Shown in pieces: positions 1-9,489 of a stretch of DNA of 31,708 nucleotides. Each line of letters starts with the position of its first letter. Position 1 is the first letter of the stretch. Made by a program: the position numbers and the translations under genes. The DNA is from Chara braunii (lineage: Eukaryota; Streptophyta; Charophyceae; Charales; Characeae), in assembly GCA_003427395.1 (NCBI GenBank), contig BFEA01000868.1:39419-71126 (forward strand), written 5' to 3'. The notes beneath the pieces were generated by a model. It saw only the letters and a list, made by a program, of their open reading frames with translations, did no database searches and was not told the DNA's origin.

Positions 1-2
1 CC

Positions 3-102
3 CAGTCCTGATGCTATCGGGCTGACCCATCGAAGAGGCTCAGTCCTGATGCTAGCGGCTGACCCATCGAAGAGGCTCAGTCCTGATGCTAGCGGCTGAC
101 CC
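3..102. repeat. Short tandem array, about 37-bp unit, 2.7 copies
   Basis: Three successive copies start at positions 3, 41 and 78, each beginning CAGTCCTGATGCTA and running through GGCTGACCCATCGAAGAGG. The first unit is 38 bp because of one extra G, the second is 37 bp, and the third breaks off near 102. The array begins at the window edge, so it may be longer outside. No coding role is apparent. Confidence 0.9.
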
Positions 103-953
103 CCGACCGGCATCGCCCACCCACTTCAACAGACATTGCCCTTGCTAGTGGATGCCACTCCCACATGTTCCCTTGTTGAAAGCTTGAGTCCGGAAGTGGC
201 TGCTGCGGGGTTCCCCATAATACTGTAAAGGGATAACCTCAACGCAGTTACTAAAACAGTTTGTAATTTCACTTCAGGTAGGCCCGCGAGTTCCACACAT
301 CCCATGCGACCCCACAGCAGTCTCGCGCTCCTGAACGGGGCGCGATGAACAAAACCGAAAGGGGAAATAAAATAAAATAGCAACAGTGTCGGGGAACAGC
401 GGGGCTGCTGGCCCCCGCCGGCCCCGCGGATCGGGCCGGCCGCCGTGCCTCCGAACAAAACCGAGGGGAATAGCCTTGGCGACCTTCAACCCCATCGGTT
501 CCTTTCCGCGACGCTCCGCTGCAATTGCTGCGCCGATGCCTGCTCGCCTCGATCCCCGAGCCTCCGTACCGTCAGCCCAATGTTGTAACCTATAGGGCTA
601 AGCCCAAGCCTGAGACTNAAACACACAGAGTACTATACAAGACGGTGCGGCGCTTTGGGCCAACAAAAACGGGTGCGCGGCTCCCAGTGCCCGCCCCGGC
701 TTGCTTATACCATGCCATAATTGGCGCGCGCGTCATCCTACTACATCCTTCTCACCGCATGAAAATCGCGCCGTTATTGCCGATGNCGTCGTCGGGGTCG
801 TTTCTCCGCACGNGCGCTCGACTCGGTCAATATGTGCCAATCAAACGAAAACATCCTTAATTCTTGCTTAATCAAAAATAAATAAATAGTGATAGTATCA
901 CCAAGCAAAACAANCGGGGTCTGGGCCGGTTTTGCGATCAACAATAGAAAAGA

Positions 954-1134
954 ATCACGCGCGCCTTAAACCTGCGCGCCCACGCACTCGCCATTGTGGT
1001 CAACCATCCTGTCAACGTAAATTACAGACGCGGTCACGCCTAGCGTGGTATACTTAAATTTTAAACCAGACAACTTTCTGTTACTCGCAAAAACCAGGGC
1101 GGATACCCTTGTAAGGGTATTCGCACCGACACCG
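954..1134 (+). repeat. Diverged direct repeat block, copy A
   Basis: This block aligns by eye with 2121-2304, beginning ATCACGCG and sharing TGCGCGCCCAC, GTCAACGTAAA, CACAGACG-type and GCGAAAACCAG-type stretches in the same order. Both copies contain the perfect hairpin ATACCCTT-GT-AAGGGTAT (1103-1120 here), which is better conserved than its surroundings. Many substitutions and small indels separate the copies, so the duplication is old. Confidence 0.7.
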
Positions 1135-1232
1135 CTCTGCCTTCGAGGCTGCTCGATCCGTTGTTCCAGCCCGCTGCGCTCCACTCTGCCTTCGAGGCTG
1201 TTCGATCCGCTGCTTCAGCCCTGCTGCGTCTC
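1135..1232 (+). repeat. 49-bp tandem duplication
   Basis: Two adjacent copies start at 1135 and 1184 with CTCTGCCTTCGAGGCTG. They differ at only a handful of positions. The duplication lies directly after repeat block A and has no counterpart after block B, so it arose after the two blocks separated. Confidence 0.85.
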
Positions 1233-2120
1233 ATTTTTGCTCAGCAAACTGTGCTAACGCAGCAGCGCACGGGCCGATTTGGACAGCCAGACAGCGGGCA
1301 CTGTGGCCAGAGCCTGTTGGCTCCGTTGCGACCTCTTCTCCGATCTGCTCCGCCCAGGCGGAGCTCTCCACTTCTTCGGGCCCCCAACATCCGGTCCCCA
1401 TGCAGGCAGCTCGTTGCGGCGCGGCCTGCTGTAAGGCTCAGCACAGGTCTTGGTGGACTGGGCCCGACACGACTCTTGGTGGTACCAAGGACCTACAGCA
1501 GCATCCCGTACATGCGAGGAACCCCTAGGTCAAAGAAAAAAGGCGCACGTGTTCAAAGCCCTCGACCGTCGAGATGGCCTCCGAATCTGCCGTCGCGTCT
1601 GAGCCAAGGAACGCATGAGCCAGATAATAAAAATAATATGTCAATAAATAATAAAAAAACATTTAGAAGCTTTGAATCAGTAGAAGACGGCGAACGAGAA
1701 AAGGAGGAAAACGCTAGCTCCGTCCTGATGCCGTCGTAGGCAAAACGAAGGAGGATAGCCCCGCCGGGCCCCCACTCCCTCGATTCCTTCACGCTACTCT
1801 GATATCCCCGCGTCGTCACCGCTCGTCCTCGATCCCCAAATTTCTCCGATGAAAGTCTAACACTATAACCAATAATGTTAAGCCCAAGTCCTGGTCTAGC
1901 TCTGACGAATACCTAACATAACTAACATCGCGCAATGCGCAGGCCTACCAAGACGTTCGAAAATTCACGCTGTTGTCGATGCCGTCCTCTGCACGTACGC
2001 ACAAATCACCAGCAAGCATACCTGTTACAAGACAAAATCTTTATAATCCTAGGTTAATCAGAAATGAAAATCCGGCCAGCATCTACGCCGACTTTCACAG
2101 TCATCAATCAAAAATAAATG

Positions 2121-2304
2121 ATCACGCGTGCCTCAACTCTGCGCGCCCACACACTCTCTGTTCTAGTCAACCATTCAGTCAACGTAAACCACAGACGTAG
2201 CCGCACCTTTGCGCGGAATACTCAATCTTTAAATCAAACTTATTTTTTGTCGCTTGCGAAAACCAGTGTGGATACCCTTGTAAGGGTATTTGCATCGACA
2301 GCGC
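2121..2304 (+). repeat. Diverged direct repeat block, copy B
   Basis: Partner of 954-1134, about 1.16 kb downstream in the same orientation. The hairpin ATACCCTT-GT-AAGGGTAT is intact at 2272-2289, followed as in copy A by a TTNGCANCGACA-type stretch. Confidence 0.7.
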
Positions 2305-2385
2305 GGTTGCAGAAAATAGTTCGTCACAACGTGTGTTTAGGGAATCAAACCCTGCCGTGCATGACAACGGTCTGGTTTTGGCCAT

Positions 2386-2491
2386 TTGTTGCATGGGTCC
2401 AGACGAGATAAAATAGGAAAAACACAAAGCCTTGATGATGCCAGATTGCTCAGAAGTGAGTTATAGAGTTGGGGCCGCAGGCCCACACACC
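2386..2491 (+). repeat. 106-bp direct repeat, left copy, flanking repeat R
   Basis: This segment runs through GATAAAATAGGAAAAACACA and ends CCCACACACC. It recurs at 3003-3109 with only about ten differences. The copies flank about 510 bp containing the R core, giving the outline of a small element with terminal direct repeats (TRIM-like). The outer repeats are absent around the second R copy near 13006/26893, so they may not belong to R itself. Confidence 0.8.
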
Positions 2492-2519
2492 GTGGGAAAA
2501 TCGAGGGTGGGCGGGTCCG

Positions 2520-3002
2520 CTTTGCCAAAATCTAGCGACGAAAACGACTCGGCCTCTGAGCAGACTAGTGCCTGTGGTGTGACTGCAGGTTCGCTTACGC
2601 AATGGGCGCAGCTGCTGGCGGACGAAATCCCGAAGTTGCTCCGCGTGAGACAAACCAGCCTGCTGCGACCGGTCTTGTGACGGTCACTTATACTCTCGCT
2701 GCTCCTGGTTCCAGTGGTGGTCGGTCCTCCGAGGGGCTTCTTCCCGCAGGGTGAGTTCCGCTGAAACCTCCTTCGCCGATCTTGGTTTCACTAGCTCGCA
2801 ACCGTAGATCTTGAAAATTAAGCAATCCAATCTTTTAGAAAAGTAGGCTTTACTTCGAAACTAAAGATCTACGGTGTAAAAAACCTTCGAGGGGCAGTTG
2901 GATGAAATGACCGATAGGTCCCAATGTCTTGACAAAAAAACAAGTGATGGTTGAATCGGAACCCACCAAGTAGGTACCAACTGCATGGGCTGGAGTACGA
3001 CA
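2520..3002 (+). repeat. Repeat R core, copy 1 (uninterrupted)
   Basis: About 485 bp closely matching the two halves of copy 2 at 13006-13128 and 26523-26893. A 12-bp perfect inverted repeat (ACCGTAGATCTT at 2801-2812, its complement at 2864-2875) could form a stem around a 51-nt loop. No convincing open frame or tRNA-like A and B boxes are visible, so neither a gene fragment nor a SINE is supported. At 2637-2640 the sequence GCTC is single. In copy 2 this is exactly where the Ty3/gypsy element inserted, so this copy shows the pre-insertion state. Confidence 0.85.
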
Positions 3003-3109
3003 ATTGCTGCATGGATCTAGACGAGATAAAATAGGAAAAACACAAAGCCTTGATGATGCCAGATTGCTCAGAAGTGAGTCATAGAGTTGGGGTCGCAGAC
3101 CCACACACC
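3003..3109 (+). repeat. 106-bp direct repeat, right copy
   Basis: Second copy of 2386-2491. Similarity stops abruptly after CCCACACACC. Copy 1 continues GTGGGAAAATC, while this copy continues TCCTAGACCTC into the tyrosine-recombinase reading frame. The break at 3109/3110 is therefore a candidate edge of the DIRS-like element. Confidence 0.8.
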
Positions 3110-3120
3110 TCCTAGACCTC

Positions 3121-4272
3121 CCAAAATCCCTCTATCATCCCACAAGTGATGTGTTATCTTGGAGGGAGTGGTGAAACGAGCGAATGAGTGATGGAAGCTG
3201 GGGGCAGAAGCGAGCGACGCCGGAAATAGCTGGAAGTTATCAAGCGGGACCAGAATGGAGTAGCAAGCTAATAGAGTTTGGACCAGGAAAGCGATGACGA
3301 AATGGGATGAAGAAATTGTTATTTGGATTGAATGAGTGGTTAGAACGAAATGGAGTGGGCAGAAGTTGTATGACATTCAATGATTTGGATGTTTTTTCCT
3401 TCCTAAGTAGCCAATGATTAGTGGAAGTTGAAAGCAGGTGCCGAACTACCGATAGCGATGGCGAACGAATGGTGTCACCATCCACTGTAGATGCAGTGGT
3501 GAATTGCTTAAGTGGTTCCTTTAGATTGCTTGGTAGGGAGGAAGGGGATGATCCTTGTCAGAGTAGTCGGGTAAAGGCGTTTCAGAAAGCGTACAGAGAG
3601 TATGGGTTGGCAAGAGGGGTTACAGAGGAGTCAGCGCGACCGCTGGTTTGGGAGAAACTGAAGGTTGTGATTGAATATATATGATGCAAGATAAAGGTGT
3701 TGAAAAGGATGAGAGTGGCGGAGGCTTATCGAGATGCCGCTATGTTCTTATATTTATGGGAGAGCTCGCAACGATGCGGGGAAGGTTTGCGGTTACAATA
3801 TAAGGAGATTGACATTGGGAATTGTATTGTACGACCAGGATATACTAAGACAGATCGTTATGGAGGACGATTTCTCATAAGGTTAAAGAAGGCTGAGGAA
3901 AACGAAGAGACTTTTCTGCGCATTCTGCCAGAAATGATAATTGTGTATGAGAGCCTAGGGCTGGATTTGCAATCTGGTTATTTATTTCGGGCTGGTCGTG
4001 GGGTTAACGCACTAGGTGGAGGGACTTTTAATAAACGAGTTGAGAAGTGGTTTGGAGAGGTGGGCGTATATGAAGGAGAGAGTGGTCATAGCTTTAGGAT
4101 TGGGGGATTGCAGGTAGGAATAGAGGACGGGTGAAGTTTAGGGGAGATGATGCGGCAGGGAACGTGGAGCAGTGTTGGGACGTTTATGCGGTATGGGTAT
4201 GGGGTAAAGAGGGGGTGGAAGCGCAGTGGAGAGGTAATCGAGGAAAATGTGAGGATTGCGGAAAAAGACTAG
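3121..4272 (+). pseudogene. DIRS-type tyrosine recombinase, five in-frame TGA stops
   Basis: One frame runs from about 3121 to a terminal TAG at 4270-4272 (about 383 codons), broken only by TGA at 3172, 3295, 3415, 3682 and 4132. Protein-like sequence continues across every stop. An N-terminal core-binding region (about 3121-3680) is followed by the catalytic domain. Its first Arg lies in SSQRCGEGLRL, a Lys in TKTDRYGG, the H-x-x-R box is GHSFRIGG, and the nucleophile Tyr is in the segment GTWSSVGTFMRYGYG just after the fifth TGA. The recombinase would integrate a circular cDNA copy. The start is uncertain: ATG at 3184 is the first clear candidate. The gene points toward pol and overlaps its end. 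Each TGA could derive from CGA or TGG by one transition. The R...K...HxxR...Y order separates this from a DDE integrase. Confidence 0.85.
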
Positions 4273-6401
4273 GTGGAAAATAAGATGCAAGAAAGACCAA
4301 TGGTGGCTGGATTGGGACATGAATGGTGAACTCGAGGGCTGGGTATGCATGAATAAATGGATTTGGGAACGAAAACACTACGGGAAACTTTAAGAGAAAG
4401 GATGCGAGACAACCAATTTGCTTTGCGCGAGTACGAAAAAATGAAGAGGTAGTTGGCAGGGGCGGATGAGGCAAGAGTCAGAACTTCGTGTATCAGAGAA
4501 GTTGGGGGGAAAAACCATTTGTAAGGTGAGGCTGGTAACAAGTTCCAATCGAGTGATAGTGCATCAACGAAGGATGCAGTTGAGGACCATGTTCTGGATA
4601 TATAGACGGAGCAGGCATGATGATAATCTGAGGCGAAAAGGTCAATTGCGGGAGCACCTAACAAGTTGAAGATCATGTTCTTGAGGTAGGAGGAGATGCC
4701 CCAGTCTGTATTATCATGGGTCTTGGACAAATTGTCGGCGATTTGGTTCAGATCCCTGAGAATCCAGATGGGAAAGAGGCAGGTATCATGAGAAATAACT
4801 TGAAGCAATGAAGAGATCAGATGGAGCTATTGATTGAAGAGAGGATCGGAGGATCTAAGATTGTTGAGAAGGGCTACCAAAGATTGACTGTCTGAAAATA
4901 GCCTGATGGCGGAAGAAGCAAGAAGGTGAGGGTGCGAGTTTTGAAGAAGGAGGAGAGTTTGAAGGACTGCGAACAGTTCTCTATGTGTGGAGGAGGCAGG
5001 AACGAGATAACAGGGAAGACATATATTAAAGTGAAGCAGAGGGTCTGAGGAAGGAGTGATAATGATGCCAATTTGGGTGACGGATGCGTCTGTCGAGATA
5101 GTAGAGGTAATGGATCTTTTAGTCCAAAGTCGGCCGCGGAGGCGCGGTAAGTGCTCTGCCCACCAAAACAGATCCTGAATTAAAGAATCTGAGATGGGGA
5201 TTGGAGAGTCTCAGTTGGAGGGGGAGATAGCTTCGTAGATGGATGATGTGAACAGAAGAGCGGGTAAAAAGGCTTGCGAGAGGGAAGCAAGTTTCCCAGC
5301 AAGTTTAGCTAGGGTTCTGCTTGAAGAGGTGGTATGGGTTGTTGTAGCGATGAGGGTTTAAACCCTTTTTGCCTTATCTTTCGGAACCCTGAATTTTTTT
5401 TAGTGGGAATCAATCGTAAAACCCAGGAATCTAATGGATTGTGAAGAGAGAAAGAAACATTTGTTTAGACTTAAAAAAAAAAACAGGTTGTGGAGAAGGG
5501 CGACATAGTTAAAGGATTGCCAAAGAAGAAGGGGAAGGTTTGGATTTGCTAAAGCAGAGTCATCAATATATGAAGTGATAAAAATATGGCGGAGGCGAAG
5601 TTCTGCCATAATTTCTTGCATTACTGTGGTAAAAATCCAACATGCTGCGGATATGCCAAAACATGAAGTTCTGAATTGGTAAGTGGTCCCTTCCCAGGAG
5701 AAGGCAAGATAAGGTTTGTGGTCAGGGTGAACTGGAATATGGTAGTATCAATTTTTAATATCAAAAAAGGTCAGAAAGTCTTGTGACGGAGAACCCGAAA
5801 GTGGGGCTACCAGGTCATTAATGGATTCATAGTGGAATTCTGGAAAGGATATGAAGAGGTTAACAAATCTAACATCTAGGATGAAGCTGGTTTTGGAAGA
5901 GCTTTCGATAGCGAAGATTGGATTGATAACCAGGGGGTTCGGGGAAAACTCGATGACACCATTTGAGAGTAGTTGAGAAATTGAAGAGGCGATGAAGTTA
6001 TTATGGTGAGGGAGAAGGGGATTGTTGGGGATTGAGGTAGGTGGGGGCTTTTCACACAAGAGGACTCTTTTGAAAGCGGAAGTTGAATAAACCTTATTTA
6101 CCATATGCCTGACCTCAATAATCTTTTTGACAGGGATATGCTTAGTACCGACAAAATTGAGTCTGACTCCATGCTGGATCCATTGGAGAACAGAGTGATA
6201 GTACCTTCTTGAGGAGGAAGAAAGGAGGAGTGACCAGTTACTGAAGTAGTGCGAAGGAGAGGAAGAAATAAGTAGTCTGGGTTGTGAAACCAAGAGGTAG
6301 GTTCCTGAAGGGCGAAGGAGGCAAGGCGGAGTTGTGAGACTGTAGGAGTGGAAAAGAGGTTGGAGAGGATTGATGGAATAGACAGGATATGGAAAGTCGA
6401 T
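4269..6401 (-). pseudogene. DIRS-type pol: reverse transcriptase and RNase H, in-frame stops only
   Basis: A single minus-strand frame (about 711 codons) runs from just after the gag stops to TAG at 4271-4269. RT signs in order are WIQHGVRLNF near the start, VINPIFAIESSSK, the metal-binding FFDIKN box, YYHIPVHPD, the catalytic YIDD in ITSYIDDSA (about 5570), and FLGFTIDS followed by FRVPKDKAK. RNase H shows the four acidic positions in STDASVTQ (about 5095), HRELFAVLQ, LFSDSQSL and WILRDLNQIADNLSK. The last 120 codons carry the DIRS-specific APAIDLFAS...DALSLDW...FFPP segment. The frame is interrupted by TGA 5750, TAA 5402, TAA 5360, TGA 5213 and TAG 4829. I found no frameshift. It would copy the element RNA into DNA together with the recombinase encoded opposite. 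Confidence 0.9.
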
Positions 6402-6407
6402 TCATTA
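6402..6407 (-). other. Tandem stop TAA-TGA at the gag/pol junction
   Basis: Spliced gag and pol share one frame separated only by these two stop codons. Either they are the natural end of gag with pol made by readthrough, or they are two transition mutations (for example CAA-CGA to TAA-TGA) in a former fused gag-pol. An ATG overlapping the stops (TAATG) opens a different frame and is not obviously used. Confidence 0.6.
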
Positions 6408-7366
6408 GTCCGAATGTCTGACGGGGTCTGCTGAAGAGGAGGAGTGATTGCTCTTTGGATCTGAGTCATGGTGAGGACGCTTAGAGGAACGATTAAAGTC
6501 ATAGCCTTTGTCTGACTTGTCATCATAATGGCGCTTTGAAGAAGATTTCTTGAAGTCTTCTGACTTGCTACTGTCGTCCTTTCTTCGGCTGGAAGATGGA
6601 TTTGCTTCTGAGTTGCCATGCCTGCAAATAAAAAATAGAGAGAGATAGATAAGCCCATGAACGCGAATGGCGTGGACCTACTTGCGGTCCAGGGTGATGA
6701 CTTTTTGATATCGGACGACTGCCCTTGTGCTTACCTAGAATAGTCCCTCTTTGCGATGTTTAAGTAGTAATTGTATTCTGACTCGATGATGGGAAGTGCT
6801 TTCTCCATGCCCTCGCGGACGACCTTGTTAAGAGTCGACCTTGTCTCCTTTGAAATCTTATGATTGATGCAGTCCTTAGCCACTGACGCTACTCGAGTTG
6901 CAAAGTCACTGGCCATAGCCCTGCCAAATGGATAGTGGTGGTAGTTGAGGTTGATTGTATAGAAACAAATGACTGTAGCGACTTGGTGATGCCAAGCAGG
7001 GGCACAAAACATCTTGTACCAAGCTTGGAGTTCATCGTATGAAGGGCCGGACTTATCGGCGATACGGATTTTGATGGCTTCCATGTCAGAGAGTAAGTTT
7101 CGATAAAGTTCATTGGCGGTTTGTGTCTCTTCTTCCTTCTTAGCAAGTTCCTTCATGAAGGTTTCCGCAGCTGACTTGGTCTCACTTTCTTGCTTAAGTA
7201 ACTGAATCTTGAGTTGTTCGAAAAATTCGAGGGAGACTAATTGGGCAGGGGGGGTGAGCTGCATGGTTGGGGCTTGAGTGGAGTGCTGGGGCTGCAGAGA
7301 GTTGAGGGGAGTCAGGAGGGACGCAGTGACAGGAAGATGAGGGGGGGGGGTGCCCTGGGGAATCAT
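6405..7366 (-). CDS. Gag-like protein of the DIRS element, two exons
   Basis: Exon 1 (7366-6735) opens at ATG and encodes about 211 residues: a proline/threonine-rich start, then a strongly charged heptad-like stretch (EFFEQLKIQLLKQESETK onward) predicted to form a coiled coil, then a mixed C-terminal part. Unspliced, the frame stops at a TAA immediately after the AG|GTAAGC donor. Splicing to the TTTGCAG acceptor removes this stop and adds about 71 residues (6621-6408) rich in Ser, Lys, Asp and His, with runs such as SRRKDDSSKSED. The frame then ends TAA-TGA and continues as pol in the same phase. Basic hydrophilic tails are usual in DIRS Gag proteins, which package element RNA. No CCHC knuckle is visible. 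A translation starting at the exon 2 ATG in another frame (6658-6098) is probably a shadow. Confidence 0.7.
6622..6734 (-). other. Probable 113-bp spliceosomal intron in gag
   Basis: The 5' splice site is TTCTAG|GTAAGC, the 3' site is TTTTTTATTTGCAG|GC, with an AT-rich tract just upstream of the acceptor. Removal joins exon 1 (phase 2) to a frame that stays open for another 71 codons and is in phase with pol. Retention gives an immediate stop. Both sites fit the GT-AG consensus, but splicing itself is inferred. Confidence 0.65.
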
Positions 7367-7997
7367 GAAGGTGGAAGGGAGAGAGGAGTGGGGGGAGAGA
7401 TTGGTTTGATTTTAATTGCTAGAGTGTTGTTCTTATACTGTGTTTGAGAATTGATTGGAATGACTAAAAATAGTAGTTTCTGGGGGTCAGGAGTAGCGGG
7501 GTTGAGGCATTGGATGATATTAACAGGGGTAAAGATAGGTGGAAATATTGAGGTATGCTAAGAGCATGAAATTCATCTGAAAAGCACAAACATGACCATA
7601 AGTTAGGGAAGAGGATTGACTACAGGTGTTTTAATAAAGCTAAGAGGGTTGGTTTGGTAAGACATGATTCTAAAAGAATTAATTTTTCCATTTTTTTTTT
7701 ATTTTTTTTTTACCATGAAATAGTTTCCTTAAAGAATATGTGTGAATTCTTCATAATGCAGAGTACTGGATTACGGATGCGAGAAGATCTCATTTCACAT
7801 TCCAATTGATCACCAACTTTACCATTCCCAGACTTAGAGTTAGTAAACAATGTGAAAGGTTATAAGTGAGAAGAGGGAATCAGAAAGAAGGAGATATGTT
7901 ATAGGTAGGGTAAAATGATTTAGGGAAAATGCCAGAGAGAAACTGAATAGTCCAAGTAAGGGCCAACAAAATAGTTCCTAGCGACTTAATGTCTGCC

Positions 7998-8026
7998 ATA
8001 TATATATATATATTATATATATATAA
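7998..8026. repeat. TA microsatellite
   Basis: Alternating TA run with one phase break (TATT), followed 210 bp later by a second TA stretch (about 8235-8252) flanked by A and T runs. Both are self-complementary and could extrude as cruciforms. Confidence 0.9.
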
Positions 8027-8960
8027 CCAGAAAAGAAAACATAGTGCAAAATGAAGAAAAAATTCTTATGAAACAACTGATGAGCTTCATTCCTTTGAAT
8101 TAGTACTGCTCCCCCATTCGTTCTTTTCTCTAAAAGAATTCAAACATCCTGGTGCAAGGTCTGAGCTATAATCCTAGGAGAGTTGAGTCATAGGAGATGC
8201 ACATTATGAAGATTAATCCTATCCAATAGAAAAAATATATATATATATATATTTTTAACTTAACCCCGACGATGATGAAGATATAAAGTTGATTGAGGAG
8301 ACATTGCCAGTACTCTAGACAGGGTTGTGACTGGTCAGACTTAAGGATAGGAAGAATGGTTGACTGATTGGGATATGCTCTGCCAGACTATGTCTCGCAC
8401 TTTCGAAAAAAAAAGGGTTATGAGTAGGAGTGGTGGGGTTAGGAAAAAAATAACGAAGGTAAGGCAAAAGAGTTGAAGGAGTTTAAAGGGGAAGCATAAT
8501 ATAAGAAAATGATTTCTTGATAAGAAGATCATCTTGAGAAAGACTACAAAGGGGGTGAGGGAAAAGATGTCGTAACTCTGTCAAGAATGGGGTCCATAAT
8601 GCCTGCAAAAACAAAGCTGACAGTTAGGGAGATGCAATTTTTTTTATTTATTTTTTTTTAACACATGATGCGTCAGTCATGCCCCTTCCTCCCTTTTTTT
8701 TTTTTTTTTTTTTATAGAAAAAATACTTGCATGAATAACATGATGAAGTAGCATTAACAAGGAAGAGTCTTCCGTTCAATCCATATCTCAACGCACATTT
8801 AAACAAGTAGTACCATTTAATCGATGTCGATATGGCGGAGGCTTGCTTGCTAGTTGCATGCCAACTGATCTGGCAGACTAAAGGTAATGATTGCAGACGA
8901 GGTCGTGACATCAAACAGAAAGGGTTTTCTCTTCCTTCTATTTTTAATTTTTTTTTATAA

Positions 8961-9009
8961 GGCTAGAGCACGGATTAACAAAAGCACCTACCAACTGAGA
9001 TACGTCCGA
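8961..9009 (-). other. tRNA-like 5' half (A-box region), probably a fragment
   Basis: Read on the minus strand, the segment contains TATCTCAGTTGGTAGGTGC, close to the D-arm and A box of tRNAs, followed by a TTTTGTTAATCC stretch resembling an anticodon arm with GTT. No T-arm or B box (GGTTCGANNCC) follows, and the sequence runs into an A/T tract. A complete tRNA gene is therefore not supported. It may be a tRNA pseudogene fragment or the head of a tRNA-derived SINE, or chance. Confidence 0.35.
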
Positions 9010-9488
9010 TTAATCTGATTGTGACGGGTTAGAAATTACGGTGTGTGACAAAAAAATCCTTTGATGCATGCTTAGCTGGTCCGGCAGAGTGACGATAAGG
9101 CTTGCTTATACGACACTAATACACGTGGGACAAGGGCATGATTTTTTTTTATTTTTTTTTTTTAGTACCATCAGAACAACAATACAATCAAGATTATCCT
9201 TTATGATTTTTTATTTTTTTTTAATATCTCCAATGAAATGTGGTAATGATGCTTTTTTTTTTTTTTTTTTTTTTTTTGAAGACGATTTGAAGGTGACCAT
9301 AATTTCATTTCCTTTTTTTCTCTTATCCTCCTTCCTTCTTCTCTGCTCCTTCTTAGAGGTCTTTCATGCGCGCAAATGATTTGTAATCAGACCTTAACCC
9401 CCTTTCTCCCCCTTTCCTTTTTTTTTTTTTTTTTATTGGAGCAAAAGGCATAATGTTGAGAAATACTAGTAATTATGAAAACAGACAA

Positions 9489-9489
9489 C

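Larger units (their letters stand above)
103..2385. other. Eroded repeat-derived DNA, no gene recognised
   Basis: Open frames here are short, overlap on both strands and have no recognisable domain. Four isolated ambiguous bases (N) occur at about 618, 786, 813 and 914. Parts of the first half resemble the second half in the same order. The motif TAAGCCCAAG occurs near 600 and 1879, and a GATG-CGTC stretch near 783 and 1979. The best-preserved pair is listed separately. The pattern could be two eroded LTRs of an old element, or an old tandem duplication. I could not find a primer site or coding remnant between them that would decide. Confidence 0.5.
3110..7366 (-). mobile_element. Decayed DIRS/kangaroo-like tyrosine-recombinase retrotransposon
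   Basis: The element has a coiled-coil Gag (minus), RT and RNase H with the DIRS-type downstream domain (minus), and a tyrosine recombinase (plus) converging on pol. There is no DDE integrase and no aspartic protease, as expected for DIRS elements, which integrate through a circular DNA and a recombinase. The inverted recombinase gene matches the layout I recall for kangaroo of Volvox, and differs from DIRS1 and PAT where all frames run one way. Split direct repeats, the expected termini, were not found, so outer limits are coding limits only. The left edge at 3110 is suggested by the repeat break; the right edge beyond 7366 is unknown. The element is inactive as read because of premature stops. 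Confidence 0.8.

Noticed and set aside
3172-4134. Alternative genetic code with TGA as sense
   Set aside because: Although all recombinase stops are TGA, the same element also has TAA and TAG inside pol, and the ORF A frame in the gypsy element ends normally at TGA. Ordinary decay is simpler.
6098-6658. 186-codon minus-strand frame overlapping gag exon 2 and pol
   Set aside because: It begins inside the proposed intron, shows no domain, and the overlapping frame carries clear RT motifs (WIQHGVRLNF). It is most likely a shadow frame.
8691-8713. Poly-T run as the poly(A) tail of an inserted LINE or SINE on the minus strand
   Set aside because: No target-site duplication or coding remnant was found next to it, and similar homopolymers are scattered throughout 7.6-11.1 kb.
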